This document shows positions 1 to 8,732 of a stretch of 64,000 nt of DNA, one piece after another. Below the pieces are notes generated by a model. The model was given only the letters and a program-made list of their open reading frames with translations. It was not told the DNA's origin and did no database searches. Positions within the stretch are counted from its first letter, which is position 1, and every line of letters starts with the position of its first letter. This stretch comes from Cellvibrionales bacterium (lineage in GTDB: Bacteria; Pseudomonadota; Gammaproteobacteria; Pseudomonadales; UBA7239): the NCBI GenBank assembly GCA_016713115.1, contig JADJPU010000001.1, forward strand, positions 1,178,001 to 1,242,000, in the 5' to 3' direction. The translations under genes and the position numbers were made by a program.

Positions 1-853
1 GTGGCAGCGTGACCGCCGTGCCGCTGTGTCCACCCATGTTCACATTTAGTGTGTCGTTCAACACCAGCGCAAATTCTAAACGCGGCATTTGCAGATCGTC
101 TTTTAATAAATACAGTGTGCCGCCGTCGGCATAGGTGAGCAGTTTGGCTTCGTGCAAAATGCGCTCGATCAGTGCGCGCGTATTCGGTTCTGTTGATAGT
201 TCTATCAATAAATCTTTTTGCTGTTCGGCAGAAATTTGATTGTCCAAGGCTATTGCCGCGAACACCGAAAGCGCCTGCACAGCGGGCTCTAATTCACGAG
301 CAAAAGCGATTACTCCGCTATTTGAAATACCCATGGCATTGATGAGTTGCATCACGCCGATGATGCGGCCGTTATCACCAATCAAGGGCACGGAGAGAAA
401 CGATTGCGAGCGATAGCCGGTTTTTTGGTCAAACGCGCGCGTACCGGAGAAATCAAAGCGCACATCGCTGTACGCGTCTGTTACATTGATCAACTGGCGC
501 TGGTGGTAAGCGCAGGCGGCGATGTTGTGCTCATTGCGCGTGCGCTGGTTATTTGTTTCCACAAATAGCGGTACAGATGGCAAGTTGGATGTTTTGCCTT
601 GATGCGAATCCATGCCGATATTGAGTGATTGATTGCGCACGATGACAAAATCGAGATGGTCGTCGAGACCATTTTCATTTTGGCGCACGAGATAAAAAGT
701 GCCGCCGTCGGCGCGCGTGATGTCCATGGCTTCGGCGAGTATGGTTTCGCACAAGCGGTAGACATTTTTTTCCGCCGCAATTTTTTGTGCCGTGTGCAGC
801 AGGCGCCGGTATAAATCGACAGACATGTCAGAGTGCTGGTTTGCGCTGGTCAT
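1..853 (-). CDS. Tandem GAF-domain protein, C-terminus beyond window
   Basis: This reading frame is open from an ATG at 853 to the window edge, giving 284 codons without a stop; its C-terminal part lies outside. Two GAF-type sensor modules can be seen. The first covers about residues 20-185, with the stretch ADGGTFYLV near residue 46 and the typical LSVPLIGDNGRIIGVMQLIN strand-turn-strand near residue 145. A second begins near residue 215 and repeats the pattern (YADGGTLYLLKDD). GAF domains bind small ligands such as cyclic nucleotides, and in bacteria usually precede cyclase, kinase, GGDEF or HD-GYP output domains; the output here is not visible. There is no clear Shine-Dalgarno before the ATG; a second ATG nine codons in is possible. 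It is divergent from the cyclase gene at 987. The family is secure, the function unknown. Confidence 0.75.
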   Translation of the reverse strand, partial: MTSANQHSDMSVDLYRRLLHTAQKIAAEKNVYRLCETILAEAMDITRADGGTFYLVRQNENGLDDHLDFVIVRNQSLNIGMDSHQGKTSNLPSVPLFVETNNQRTRNEHNIAACAYHQRQLINVTDAYSDVRFDFSGTRAFDQKTGYRSQSFLSVPLIGDNGRIIGVMQLINAMGISNSGVIAFARELEPAVQALSVFAAIALDNQISAEQQKDLLIELSTEPNTRALIERILHEAKLLTYADGGTLYLLKDDLQMPRLEFALVLNDTLNVNMGGHSGTAVTLP

Positions 854-925
854 AGCGGTTACCGAGGGAGGTGGTTGCCAAGAGAACTTTATTCTAGCAG
901 CGTCTGTCCTGTGTGCAGTCTTACT

Positions 926-954
926 CTGACAGCCGTCAACGCTGCTCGTATACT
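926..954 (+). promoter_or_regulatory. Candidate sigma-70 promoter of the CHASE2 cyclase
   Basis: CTGACA (926-931) and TATACT (949-954) are separated by 17 bases. Each hexamer matches the sigma-70 consensus at five of six positions. Transcription would start about 25 bases before the ATG at 987. This lies in the divergent intergenic gap between the GAF gene and the cyclase. Confidence 0.6.
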
Positions 955-986
955 TGCCCGCTGAAGGATGGAATCACTGACAACAT

Positions 987-3200
987 ATGCGTTTGTTTTC
1001 ACGAAAAAAATTGCACGAAGTGCGTGCGGTAATCGCTTTGGGCATGGTGCTGGCGCTGCTGATGGTTGGCGCACAGTTTTCGACCGGCTACGCGCGCCAA
1101 TTGATGGATCGCTTGGATTTGATGCTGTACGACCTGCGTTTCAATGTCTTGCTGCCCTACAGCCACCCACAGCCTTCGGCGCAGCCAGTGGTCATTATCG
1201 ACATCGATGAGCGCAGCTTGAAAGAGGTAGGCCACTGGCCGTGGAGCCGTAAAACGGTGGCCGAGCTGGTGGACAAATTGGTAGCAGCTGGCGTGGTGAG
1301 CATCACTTTCGATGTGGTGTTTTCCGAGCCGGAAACCAATATGGCGCAAGCGATTGCGGCCGAGCAGCCCGCGGGTACGGCACTGGCCAGTTCGTTACAG
1401 GCCTTGGTGCCGGCGTTTGACTACGACAGTCTGATGGCCGCCAGTATCGGCAAGACCGATGTCATTCTGGGTTACATCCTGCATCGCGGTGCCTTCCATA
1501 CCGGCGTGATGCCGGACAGCCGCATCGAGATAGCTGTGGAGGATGTGCGGCGCACTTCGGTGGAACACATGGGTGGTTACACGGCCAGTATTCCGGCGCT
1601 GCAACAGGCAGCGCGCGCGCAAGGCTTCATCAACGGTGACCCCGACCCCGATGGCACGGTGCGCCGTGCGCCGCTGGTGTTGCGCTATGGCGATCAGCTG
1701 TACCCCAGCTTGGCAATGCAGACCGCCATGACCTACCTACTGCTCGACAGCGTCAAACCCGAAGTGATTGATGGCAGCATCCAAAGTTTCATGCTGGGGG
1801 ATAAACAAATCCATACCGATGCCAAGGGGCAGATGTTGGTGCCCTACCGCGGACGGCAGGGCAGTTTCCCCTATATTCCTGCTGTGGATGTGTTGCAGGG
1901 CAAGGTGGATCCGAAGTTGTTGTCGGGCAGCATTGCCATGGTGGGCACTTCGGCCATCGGCTTGGTCGATTTGCGTACCACGCCGGTTGGCGCCATGTAT
2001 CCGGGGATTGAAACCCAAGCCACGCTGGTGGATGCCCTATTGCGCGGTGCCGCGCCGTACAAACCCGACTTCGCCGCCGGTGTAAATGCCGTGACGATCC
2101 TGCTGCTCGGCATTATTTTGGCTGTTTTACTGCCCTTTCTCGGCCCCACCATGATGACGCTGCTGACGACGCTAATTCTGAGCGCTGCGGTAGCGAGTAC
2201 CGTATGGCTGTGGCAGGTGCACGGTTTGGATTTGCCGGTTTCTGGCCCTCTGCTGGTGGTTTTGATGCTGTATGTGCTCAACATCGCCTTCGGATTTTTT
2301 ACCTCTTCGCAACAGAAGGAACAGATCAAGGGGATGTTTGGGCAGTATGTGGCGCCGGCGCATATCGACCGCCTGTTAGACGACCCCGCAGCCCTCAGCT
2401 TCGCTGGCGAAAGCAAGAAAATGACCGTGCTGTTTTCCGATATCCGTGGCTTCACCGATATGTCAGAAACGCTGTCGGCCACCGATTTGAAAAATCTGCT
2501 CAACCGCTATTTCACGCCGATGACAGCAATCATCTTCGAACAGCAGGGCACGATCGATAAGTATGTCGGCGATATGATCATGGCCTTCTGGGGTGCGCCT
2601 CTCAACGACCCGCAACACGAGCTGCACGCCGTGATGGCGGCCATGTTGATGCAGAAAAAACAAGCGGCGTTGCGCGAGGAGTTCGAGCGTATAGGCTTGC
2701 CGGCGATACACACCGGCATCGGCATTAACACGGGAGCGATGAATGTCGGCGACATGGGCTCCACCTATCGCCGTGCTTACACGGTGTTGGGCGATGCGGT
2801 GAATTTGGGTTCGCGTTTGGAAAGTATCACCAAGTTTTACGGGGCTGCCATACTGGTGAGCGAATCCACTTATGCTGCCGTGCAAGAGGCGTTTGTGTGG
2901 CGCGAAGTGGATTACATGCAGGTAAAGGGCAAGAAGGAAGCCATCCGCGTCTACGAACCTCTGGTCTTGCGCGCGGAAGCCAGCGCTGAGTTATTGCAGC
3001 AAGTCGAGCAGTATGCGGCGGCGCGCGCAGCATATTTGGCGCGGCACTGGGATGAAGCACAGGGGCTTTATTCCGCCTTGGCAGAACAATCAGCTGTTTT
3101 TAAGAAATTGTGTACGATTTATTTGCAGCGCATTGCGCGCTACCGCAGCGAACAACTGCCAGACGACTGGTGTGGCGTCTGGCAGCATGACAGCAAGTAA
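987..3200 (+). CDS. CHASE2-domain class III adenylate/guanylate cyclase
   Basis: This is a membrane-bound cyclase of 737 residues. An N-terminal membrane segment (about 15-32) is followed by an extracytoplasmic CHASE2 sensor (about 35-335, with VVIIDIDERSLKEVGHWPW and a QGFINGDPDPDGTVRR stretch). Three membrane helices follow (about 365-440), then the cytoplasmic cyclase domain (about 475-655). In the catalytic domain I see the metal-binding FSDIRGFT, the purine-contacting lysine in DKYVGDMIMAFWG, and the transition-state residues Asn and Arg in LGDAVNLGSRLE. The position before VLGD is Thr rather than Asp, as in many bacterial adenylate cyclases, so cAMP is the likelier product. All catalytic residues are present. 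It converges on a FecR protein and a TPR/barrel protein (3214-5421), a grouping that suggests a shared envelope-sensing task. Confidence 0.9.
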   Translation: MRLFSRKKLHEVRAVIALGMVLALLMVGAQFSTGYARQLMDRLDLMLYDLRFNVLLPYSHPQPSAQPVVIIDIDERSLKEVGHWPWSRKTVAELVDKLVAAGVVSITFDVVFSEPETNMAQAIAAEQPAGTALASSLQALVPAFDYDSLMAASIGKTDVILGYILHRGAFHTGVMPDSRIEIAVEDVRRTSVEHMGGYTASIPALQQAARAQGFINGDPDPDGTVRRAPLVLRYGDQLYPSLAMQTAMTYLLLDSVKPEVIDGSIQSFMLGDKQIHTDAKGQMLVPYRGRQGSFPYIPAVDVLQGKVDPKLLSGSIAMVGTSAIGLVDLRTTPVGAMYPGIETQATLVDALLRGAAPYKPDFAAGVNAVTILLLGIILAVLLPFLGPTMMTLLTTLILSAAVASTVWLWQVHGLDLPVSGPLLVVLMLYVLNIAFGFFTSSQQKEQIKGMFGQYVAPAHIDRLLDDPAALSFAGESKKMTVLFSDIRGFTDMSETLSATDLKNLLNRYFTPMTAIIFEQQGTIDKYVGDMIMAFWGAPLNDPQHELHAVMAAMLMQKKQAALREEFERIGLPAIHTGIGINTGAMNVGDMGSTYRRAYTVLGDAVNLGSRLESITKFYGAAILVSESTYAAVQEAFVWREVDYMQVKGKKEAIRVYEPLVLRAEASAELLQQVEQYAAARAAYLARHWDEAQGLYSALAEQSAVFKKLCTIYLQRIARYRSEQLPDDWCGVWQHDSK

Positions 3201-3213
3201 AACCTCTACCTGA

Positions 3214-4059
3214 TTAGCACTGGTAGGGATTTTGTTGGCAGTAGCAAGTGGTGCCTGGCACGCATGCGCTTTCACCACCAGCCGGCGTACCTGGCACGGC
3301 ACCATCACCCTGAATTTCAGGCGGCAGGTCATTAATGATGTTGATAATGTCGGTTCCCGCATCCGCGCGCGCGCCGTTGTCTGTGCTTTCCCAAGTGACA
3401 TTGTCAGGGATGCTAGGCAGGATGCCACGCAGATAATCTAAAACATCGGCGGGAGGCGTGGTTGGCTTGGAAGGGGCACTGCCAGTATTGATGACGCTGG
3501 CTAGGCCTGGTTGCGTCAGCACTTCCGTGCCGCCAGCCAAGCCGTTCACCACCACTTGGCCGTTGCGCAGAATGACAACGGTGCTGCCGCCATTGCGCAC
3601 GAAGACGTCAAACACTGTGCCGCGTATACCCAGCGTGGCGGTGGGTGTGGACATGGAATAAGAGGATTTAGCGATTTGACCGGAGATCGTGCGCAAACCG
3701 CCCTTCACCAGCGACAGCACGGCTTCGTCTTTCTTATCGCCCTTGGCTGCTTCGCCGTAAGCCTGCACCACAAATTCGGCATTGGCACCCAGCGCCACCA
3801 TTGCGCCGTCTTTCATGCGCAATTGCAGTTGGCTTTCATTACCGGTGGTGATGCGATCGCCAACATAGATGTCTGAGCGGCGGCTCAGTGCGCGGGCGGC
3901 ATCAGTGTTTTGTTGCGCTTTGGCTTCGCCATTGGCCAGTAACACGACACCGGCGGACTGTGTGGTGGCCTGTGTGTTGAGAACGGCGGTGACCAAGCCC
4001 ATGATCAAAGCGGCGAGTATGCCGTAGCGGGTGATGCGTTGTTTCATTGTCATATTCAT
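3214..4059 (-). CDS. FecR-domain secreted protein
   Basis: This 281-residue protein has an N-terminal membrane or signal segment (about 12-32) and a FecR domain (about 60-170). Typical elements are VGDRITTGNESQLQLRMKDG, a TATLGIRGTVFDVFV motif, and the strand VVILRNGQVVVNG. The Pro/Gly-rich tail contains four cysteines at the very C-terminus (CVPGTTCYC and a final C), which could form disulphides in the periplasm. Classical FecR proteins relay TonB-receptor signals to ECF sigma factors, but no sigma factor or TonB receptor is nearby. FecR domains next to CHASE2 cyclases are instead thought to be stand-alone periplasmic modules. It lies 18 bases downstream of the barrel gene on the same strand, so the two probably form an operon. 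Confidence 0.8.
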   Translation of the reverse strand: MNMTMKQRITRYGILAALIMGLVTAVLNTQATTQSAGVVLLANGEAKAQQNTDAARALSRRSDIYVGDRITTGNESQLQLRMKDGAMVALGANAEFVVQAYGEAAKGDKKDEAVLSLVKGGLRTISGQIAKSSYSMSTPTATLGIRGTVFDVFVRNGGSTVVILRNGQVVVNGLAGGTEVLTQPGLASVINTGSAPSKPTTPPADVLDYLRGILPSIPDNVTWESTDNGARADAGTDIINIINDLPPEIQGDGAVPGTPAGGESACVPGTTCYCQQNPYQC

Positions 4060-4077
4060 AAGGCTCTCCCTAGATCA

Positions 4078-5421
4078 TCAGAAGCTGTAGCGCAGGCCGG
4101 TTTGCAGGCGTGTGCGCTCGTAGGAATAGTAATCCACATCACTGTTGTTGCTATCGTAGATCAATTCTGTGCGTACGCGTAGCGGTTTGCTCAATTGCCA
4201 GTTCCAGCCTGTAGACAGTTGATAAAAGTTGTCGTCGCGCGTCTGTAGAAAGAAGGGATCTTCGCCGCGTTGGTGTGAGTTTTGTGTATAAGCGCGCGCG
4301 AACAGTTGGTGACTGGTGGAAATATCGTAAGCAACATTGTAGTAGAGACCAGTAAATAAGCGTGCGTTGCTGTTACCGCGCGAGTGAGTGGCATCTTCAC
4401 TGCCTAACATGACTCCCACGCTTTGGGCGATGGCCCCGTCTTGACGCTGAAGCGCAAAATTGCCGATGTACTGGTTGAGGTCGCGGGTATTGTCGTCGGG
4501 GTATTTCAAACGATTGAGAAACAGACCGCTGTACAAACTCCACCCGCCATAGTTGTAGTGCGTCCAATCGACAGACAGGCTGTAGTAGTTCTGGAAATCG
4601 GAATCGCTGAGGCGGTAGTCCTGTGCAGTAAAGGTCGCACGCACTTGGTCCTTGCCGTACAACTTCACGATGCCAACACTGCCTCGATAGATGTTGTTAT
4701 CGAAACGCGAGGAGCTAAAGTTGTTGCGTGCACTGTAGCCAACGCGTGCTTCAAAGCCGGTATTAGCGTCTAGTGGCTTGTAGTAGTTGAGGCCGGCTTG
4801 CAGATAGTCGTACATATCCGATTGTTGGCCTGCCTGTCGGTTCAGCACGATGAAAGGATCGGAGACAACACTGGTGGGATCAAACGCTGGATTATTGATA
4901 GCGCTGGCGGTTGTAGCCGAATTGACATTGCTGTCATGGCCGATGCCAGACTCGACAAAGCCGTTGAGAGTGCCTGTCTGATCCTTGCCCATACGCGCGA
5001 GATAGTGGTTCACTTCGCGCATGATGTAGGCGGGTGGCTCACTGACTTTCACTGCATTGAGTTGGCGCAGCGCGCTGTGTTCGTCGCCCAATTGGTAGTA
5101 GGCCTTGCCCAGCGCCAAGCGCGCACGGGTGTTGGCGGGTTCAGCCATTACCACACGCTCCAGTGCAAATTGTGCTTCATCGTACTGTTCTCGCTCGTAG
5201 GCGAGTATGCCGTACAGGTAGTCGAATTCTGGGGTGGCTTCCCACTTGGCGCGCATGCGCTGCGCCTGTGTCCATGCGGCCGAGGTGTTATTGCTTGATA
5301 TTTCACGGCGGAGTGTTGAGAGTTCGTTTGTGTCCGCCGCCCACACGCCGGCACTTGTCGCTAAGGCAGCGAGAAAAATTAGCGGTTTCACGCGTTTGTC
5401 CATTTTGTCCATGTGACTCAT
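4078..5421 (-). CDS. TPR-containing outer-membrane beta-barrel protein (Slam/DUF560-like)
   Basis: The 447-residue product has a signal peptide ending near AGVWAAD (about residue 29). TPR-like helices cover about 35-145, with the pattern YGILAYEREQYDEAQFALER followed by ARLALGKAYYQLG. The remaining 290 residues are alternating aromatic strands ending in GLRYSF, the terminal Phe typical of outer-membrane barrels. This TPR-plus-barrel plan resembles surface lipoprotein assembly modifiers (DUF560), although general porin-like relatives share it. The GGGG before the first ATG is too close to it; a Met three codons in (5412) has better spacing and may be the true start. It is probably co-transcribed with the FecR gene. 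Confidence 0.7.
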   Translation of the reverse strand: MSHMDKMDKRVKPLIFLAALATSAGVWAADTNELSTLRREISSNNTSAAWTQAQRMRAKWEATPEFDYLYGILAYEREQYDEAQFALERVVMAEPANTRARLALGKAYYQLGDEHSALRQLNAVKVSEPPAYIMREVNHYLARMGKDQTGTLNGFVESGIGHDSNVNSATTASAINNPAFDPTSVVSDPFIVLNRQAGQQSDMYDYLQAGLNYYKPLDANTGFEARVGYSARNNFSSSRFDNNIYRGSVGIVKLYGKDQVRATFTAQDYRLSDSDFQNYYSLSVDWTHYNYGGWSLYSGLFLNRLKYPDDNTRDLNQYIGNFALQRQDGAIAQSVGVMLGSEDATHSRGNSNARLFTGLYYNVAYDISTSHQLFARAYTQNSHQRGEDPFFLQTRDDNFYQLSTGWNWQLSKPLRVRTELIYDSNNSDVDYYSYERTRLQTGLRYSF

Positions 5422-5463
5422 ACCCCATCTGGTTTCTTGTGATTAATTGCAACGAATTACCGG

Positions 5464-6231
5464 TCAATGTTGTGCGTTGCCCGCCTCTAAGAAAGCAGGT
5501 TTTTCACCCCCGCCGTGCACCAGCAAACTGCTACCACTGACATAGCTGGCCAAGGGGGACGCTAAAAAGAGGCAGGCGTTGCCGATATCTTCAGGGCTCG
5601 CCAATCGGTTCAGGGGGACGGTTGCTTCCACTGCAGCAATGCCTTGCTCGTCGCCGTAATGCAGGTGTGCCTGCTCGGTACGAATCATGCCACAGGTAAC
5701 ACCCACCACGCGAACTTTGGGAGCCCACTCTACGGCTAGAGATTTGGTGAGATTAAGTAGGCCTGCTTTCGCTGCGCCGTAAGCCGCCGTGCCCGGTGAG
5801 GGGCGCTCGCCAGAAACACTAGCGATGTTGATGATCACCCCGCCTTCCGCTTGCTGCTGCATCACGCGGTTGGCCGCTTGCGCAAAATTGAGAGGCGCTA
5901 ACAAATTCAGTGCGATAATTTTTTCCGAAAAGCGCGGACTGGCGGTGGCAGCGTCTGTGTGCGGTGCGCCGCCAGCGTTGTTCACCAACACATCCACACG
6001 ACCAAAAGTATTTTTCGCGTAATCAATTACGCCATTAATTTGCTCAACATCTCGCACATCAGCCGCAAAAAAAAGCGCACGATTGCCGTCCACTTCAGGC
6101 AGGGATTCCAATTCGCTGCGGCTGCAAATAATTACTGTAGCGCCCTGCGTTAAAAAGCAGCGTGTGATGCCGAGGCCGACGCCTTTGCCGCCACCGGTGA
6201 TGATGACTACTTTGTTTTTGAAATTGGTCAT
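5464..6231 (-). CDS. SDR-family oxidoreductase, possibly steroid or HIP catabolism
   Basis: This 255-residue classical short-chain dehydrogenase has the cofactor motif TGGGKGVGLG near residue 12, NNAGG near 90, the catalytic Ser in IASVSGERPSP and the YGAAK catalytic Tyr/Lys near residue 157. It probably binds NAD(P)(H) in the cytoplasm. It lies 24 bases downstream of an enoyl-CoA hydratase gene. With FadD3 nearby, it could act on a CoA-thioester of steroid ring degradation, like IpdF, but it does not look close enough to IpdF to name it. The C-terminal HGGGEKPAFL is a recognisable subfamily mark. The SDR family is certain; the substrate is inferred. Confidence 0.88.
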   Translation of the reverse strand: MTNFKNKVVIITGGGKGVGLGITRCFLTQGATVIICSRSELESLPEVDGNRALFFAADVRDVEQINGVIDYAKNTFGRVDVLVNNAGGAPHTDAATASPRFSEKIIALNLLAPLNFAQAANRVMQQQAEGGVIINIASVSGERPSPGTAAYGAAKAGLLNLTKSLAVEWAPKVRVVGVTCGMIRTEQAHLHYGDEQGIAAVEATVPLNRLASPEDIGNACLFLASPLASYVSGSSLLVHGGGEKPAFLEAGNAQH

Positions 6232-6255
6232 ATTTGTTACCTAAATAAAGAGAAG

Positions 6256-7047
6256 TTATTTGCCCTTGAATGCTGGGGCGCGTTTTTCTAGAAAAGCATT
6301 AATTCCTTCTTGCCCGTCGCCATTAGACGCAAGCTGCGCAATGTTTTTACCTTCCAGCGCCATCTGCGCTTCCGGCGTGTTGCTAAAGCTGGTTAGCAAC
6401 AATTGCTTAACGGTGCCGATCGCTTGCGTTGCGCTATTGGCTAATGACTGCGCGAGCGCATGCGCTTCGGGCAGTAATTGATCCGCTGCGCAAACGCGCG
6501 TCAGCAAACCCCATTCCAATGCTTCGGCGGCCGTCAGTTTTCGATTATTAATCATTAATTGTTGTGCGCGACGCAAACCGATGATGCGCGGCAAAAAATA
6601 ACTGGCGCCACCATCGGGGCTTAAGCCAGCACTGGTGTAAGCCATCGCAAATTTTGCATTGTCGGAGGCCAACACAAAATCGCCCGCCATCGCCAAACTA
6701 AAACCCGCGCCAACAGCGGCACCGTTGACGGCGACAATCAGCGGCGCGCGCATGCGCAAGAAAATACTGATCGCCGCATGTAAATAATCGGTGAGCTCCA
6801 GCAGTTTTTCACCAATCGCATCACCAAAACCAGAAAACGCTTTTAAGTCGCCGCCCGCAGAAAAAAAGTTGCCACCGCCTGTCAAAATTACCGCACGGAT
6901 ATTGCAGTCTTGTTCACAAATTTGTGCCACTGCGAGCAGTTCTTTTCCCATCGCCATGTCCATGCTGTTGGCTGATGTCGGGCGGTTCAGGGTGATGGTG
7001 GCAACGCTGTTTTCCAGTGAGAACAGTAAAGTGCTGTAGCTATTCAT
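6256..7047 (-). CDS. Enoyl-CoA hydratase/isomerase family protein
   Basis: A 263-residue crotonase-fold enzyme. The oxyanion-hole segments are SAGGDLKAF (about 63-71) and the later AAVGAGFSLAMAGDFVLAS. The second catalytic Glu of true hydratases is replaced in AYTSAGLSPDGGASYFLPR, where the aligned position carries Gly-Leu-Ser-Pro-Asp, as in PaaG-like isomerases. That points to isomerase or other crotonase chemistry rather than simple hydration. The C-terminal helix EGINAFLEKRAPAFKGK is normal for the family. It is in an apparent operon with the SDR downstream; both could serve steroid or fatty-acid CoA breakdown. Confidence 0.87.
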   Translation of the reverse strand: MNSYSTLLFSLENSVATITLNRPTSANSMDMAMGKELLAVAQICEQDCNIRAVILTGGGNFFSAGGDLKAFSGFGDAIGEKLLELTDYLHAAISIFLRMRAPLIVAVNGAAVGAGFSLAMAGDFVLASDNAKFAMAYTSAGLSPDGGASYFLPRIIGLRRAQQLMINNRKLTAAEALEWGLLTRVCAADQLLPEAHALAQSLANSATQAIGTVKQLLLTSFSNTPEAQMALEGKNIAQLASNGDGQEGINAFLEKRAPAFKGK

Positions 7048-7063
7048 AAGTATCGTGCGTGTG

Positions 7064-7867
7064 TTAGGTGGATGAAAAATGCTGGCGACAACGGCGTGCC
7101 AGCAGCGTGTTAAGAAAGAAAATGCCAGCTACCAGTACGATGGAGGGGCCAACAGGACTGTTGCTGAACCAAGAAAGCAACAAGCCGCCAACAATCGCCA
7201 GCGCACCAATCAATGCAGCGATGCATGCCATTTGCTCTGGTGAGCGTGCATGGTGTTGTGCAATTGCCGCAGGAATGACGAGCAGGGAAGTCATCAGCAA
7301 TACACCGACAACTTTCATCGCCACGGCAACAGCAACGGCCATCATCAGCATTAACAGTGTGCGTACGCGTGCAACAGGAATGCCTTCGGCTTGCGCGAGT
7401 TCTTCATGTATCGTCAATGCAATCAAGGGCTGCCATAAACGCCACAGCGCGGCAAATAAAATAACAACCAGTGCCAGCAACCACACTACATCGTGCAGCG
7501 AAACCGCAAGTAAATCGCCAAACAATAGCGCATCCAAATTCACACGCAAATTTGGCAGGGTGGAGAGCAATACCAAACCGCCGGCGAGTAAGGTGTGTGA
7601 CAAAATGCCGAGCAAAGTGTCGGAAGAAAAAGAAGACCGCTGTTGCAAACTGGCGAGCAATAGTGCGAGCACAATACCAGCGCCAATCACGGTAAAAGTG
7701 ATTGGCAGATGCAGCCATAAACCAATCGCCACGCCGAGCAGTGCGCTGTGCGCCAAACTTTCACCAAAGTACGCCATGCGCTGCCACACCACAAAGCAGC
7801 CGAGTGGTCCTGCGATTAACGCGGTTCCGATACCGGCGAGCAGCGGCAACCACAACAACTCAATCAT
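7064..7867 (-). CDS. znuB: Zinc ABC transporter permease ZnuB
   Basis: ZnuB is the inner-membrane permease of the high-affinity zinc importer. The start chosen is the ATG at 7867 (MIELLWLPLLAG), giving 267 residues; AAGG lies eight bases upstream, while the longer open frame only reads through znuC. About eight hydrophobic segments are present. The ABC-3 family signature region GPLGCFVVWQRMAYFGESLA is near the N-terminus, and VGVLLMTSLLVIPAA near residue 190. Its start overlaps the znuC stop by eight bases, so the two are translationally coupled. The substrate is supported by the His-rich ZnuA encoded divergently. Confidence 0.92.
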   Translation of the reverse strand: MIELLWLPLLAGIGTALIAGPLGCFVVWQRMAYFGESLAHSALLGVAIGLWLHLPITFTVIGAGIVLALLLASLQQRSSFSSDTLLGILSHTLLAGGLVLLSTLPNLRVNLDALLFGDLLAVSLHDVVWLLALVVILFAALWRLWQPLIALTIHEELAQAEGIPVARVRTLLMLMMAVAVAVAMKVVGVLLMTSLLVIPAAIAQHHARSPEQMACIAALIGALAIVGGLLLSWFSNSPVGPSIVLVAGIFFLNTLLARRCRQHFSST

Positions 7868-8657
7868 GCGAACAACCTTTATGCACATTGCCGTGCACAT
7901 CGTGATCGTGATCGTGATGGTGCGTGTAGACGGCGATGTCGTCGGCAATTTGTCGGCCAAATAATTGCAAATATTCCGGGTGCTGACTCACATGTTCCGG
8001 TTTGCCTTGGCAACAAATGTGTTGGTTCAAACAAATGACAGTGTCTGTCGCTGCCATCACCAAATGCAAATCATGTGACACCAACAACACACTGCAGTGG
8101 TAACGCGCGCGCAATTCCGTGATCAAACGATACAAATCTGCTTGTCCACACACATCCACACCTTGTGCGGGTTCGTCCAATACCAACAACTCGGGTTTAC
8201 GCAGTAGCGCGCGTGCTAACAAAATGCGTTGCAATTCACCGCCAGACACTTTGTGTAGTGATTGTTGCAATAGTGAGGCAACGCCGGTTTCGGTGAGGGC
8301 TTGTTGTATGGCTGCTGTGTTTGCGCCGGTTTGTTGCAAAAAACGCTGCACAGTGATCGGCAGCAGCGGATTCAATGCCAATTTTTGTGGCATGTAGCCA
8401 ATATGCAACGCGGAGCTGCGTACAATGTTGCCGCTCGTGGGTGCGATAAAACCTAGCAGTGTTTTGAGCAGTGTGGTCTTGCCCGCGCCGTTCGGACCGA
8501 TCACCGTCACGATTTCACCTTGGCGCAAATCTAGGTTGATGTTGTCCAGCAGCACGCGCCCATCCACTTGTACGCGGATGTTTTGCGCTGACAATAGCGG
8601 CCTGCCAGAAGTGCTGGCTTCCGTTGCGGCGACGAATGATGCGGCAGGAGCAGGCAT
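7860..8657 (-). CDS. znuC: Zinc ABC transporter ATP-binding protein ZnuC
   Basis: A 265-residue ABC ATPase with all motifs: Walker A GPNGAGKTT (about 54-62), signature VSGGELQRILLARAL, Walker B ELLVLDEPAQGVD, and switch His in LLVSHDLHL. The C-terminus carries a His/Asp-rich tail (YTHHHDHDHDVHGNVHKGCSH), which may bind zinc. It energises import through ZnuB. It lies divergent from znuA with about 75 bases between, a gap that should hold the promoters and any Zur operator. Confidence 0.93.
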   Translation of the reverse strand: MPAPAASFVAATEASTSGRPLLSAQNIRVQVDGRVLLDNINLDLRQGEIVTVIGPNGAGKTTLLKTLLGFIAPTSGNIVRSSALHIGYMPQKLALNPLLPITVQRFLQQTGANTAAIQQALTETGVASLLQQSLHKVSGGELQRILLARALLRKPELLVLDEPAQGVDVCGQADLYRLITELRARYHCSVLLVSHDLHLVMAATDTVICLNQHICCQGKPEHVSQHPEYLQLFGRQIADDIAVYTHHHDHDHDVHGNVHKGCSHD

Positions 8658-8732
8658 GCGGGCGATACGGTAACTGGGGCGCGAAATGATAACGCAAGCG
8701 CTTGAAAAACTGGCTCTAAAAGTGAGGAACCC

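Noticed and set aside
7068..7964. Long plus-strand open frame opposite znuB
   Set aside because: Its translation has no family features and runs antisense to clear ZnuB and ZnuC; it is a shadow frame.
8683..8693. GAAATGATAAC in the znuC/znuA gap, like half of a Zur operator
   Set aside because: Only one half resembles the gammaproteobacterial Zur palindrome; the other half is not there, so I did not list it as a site.
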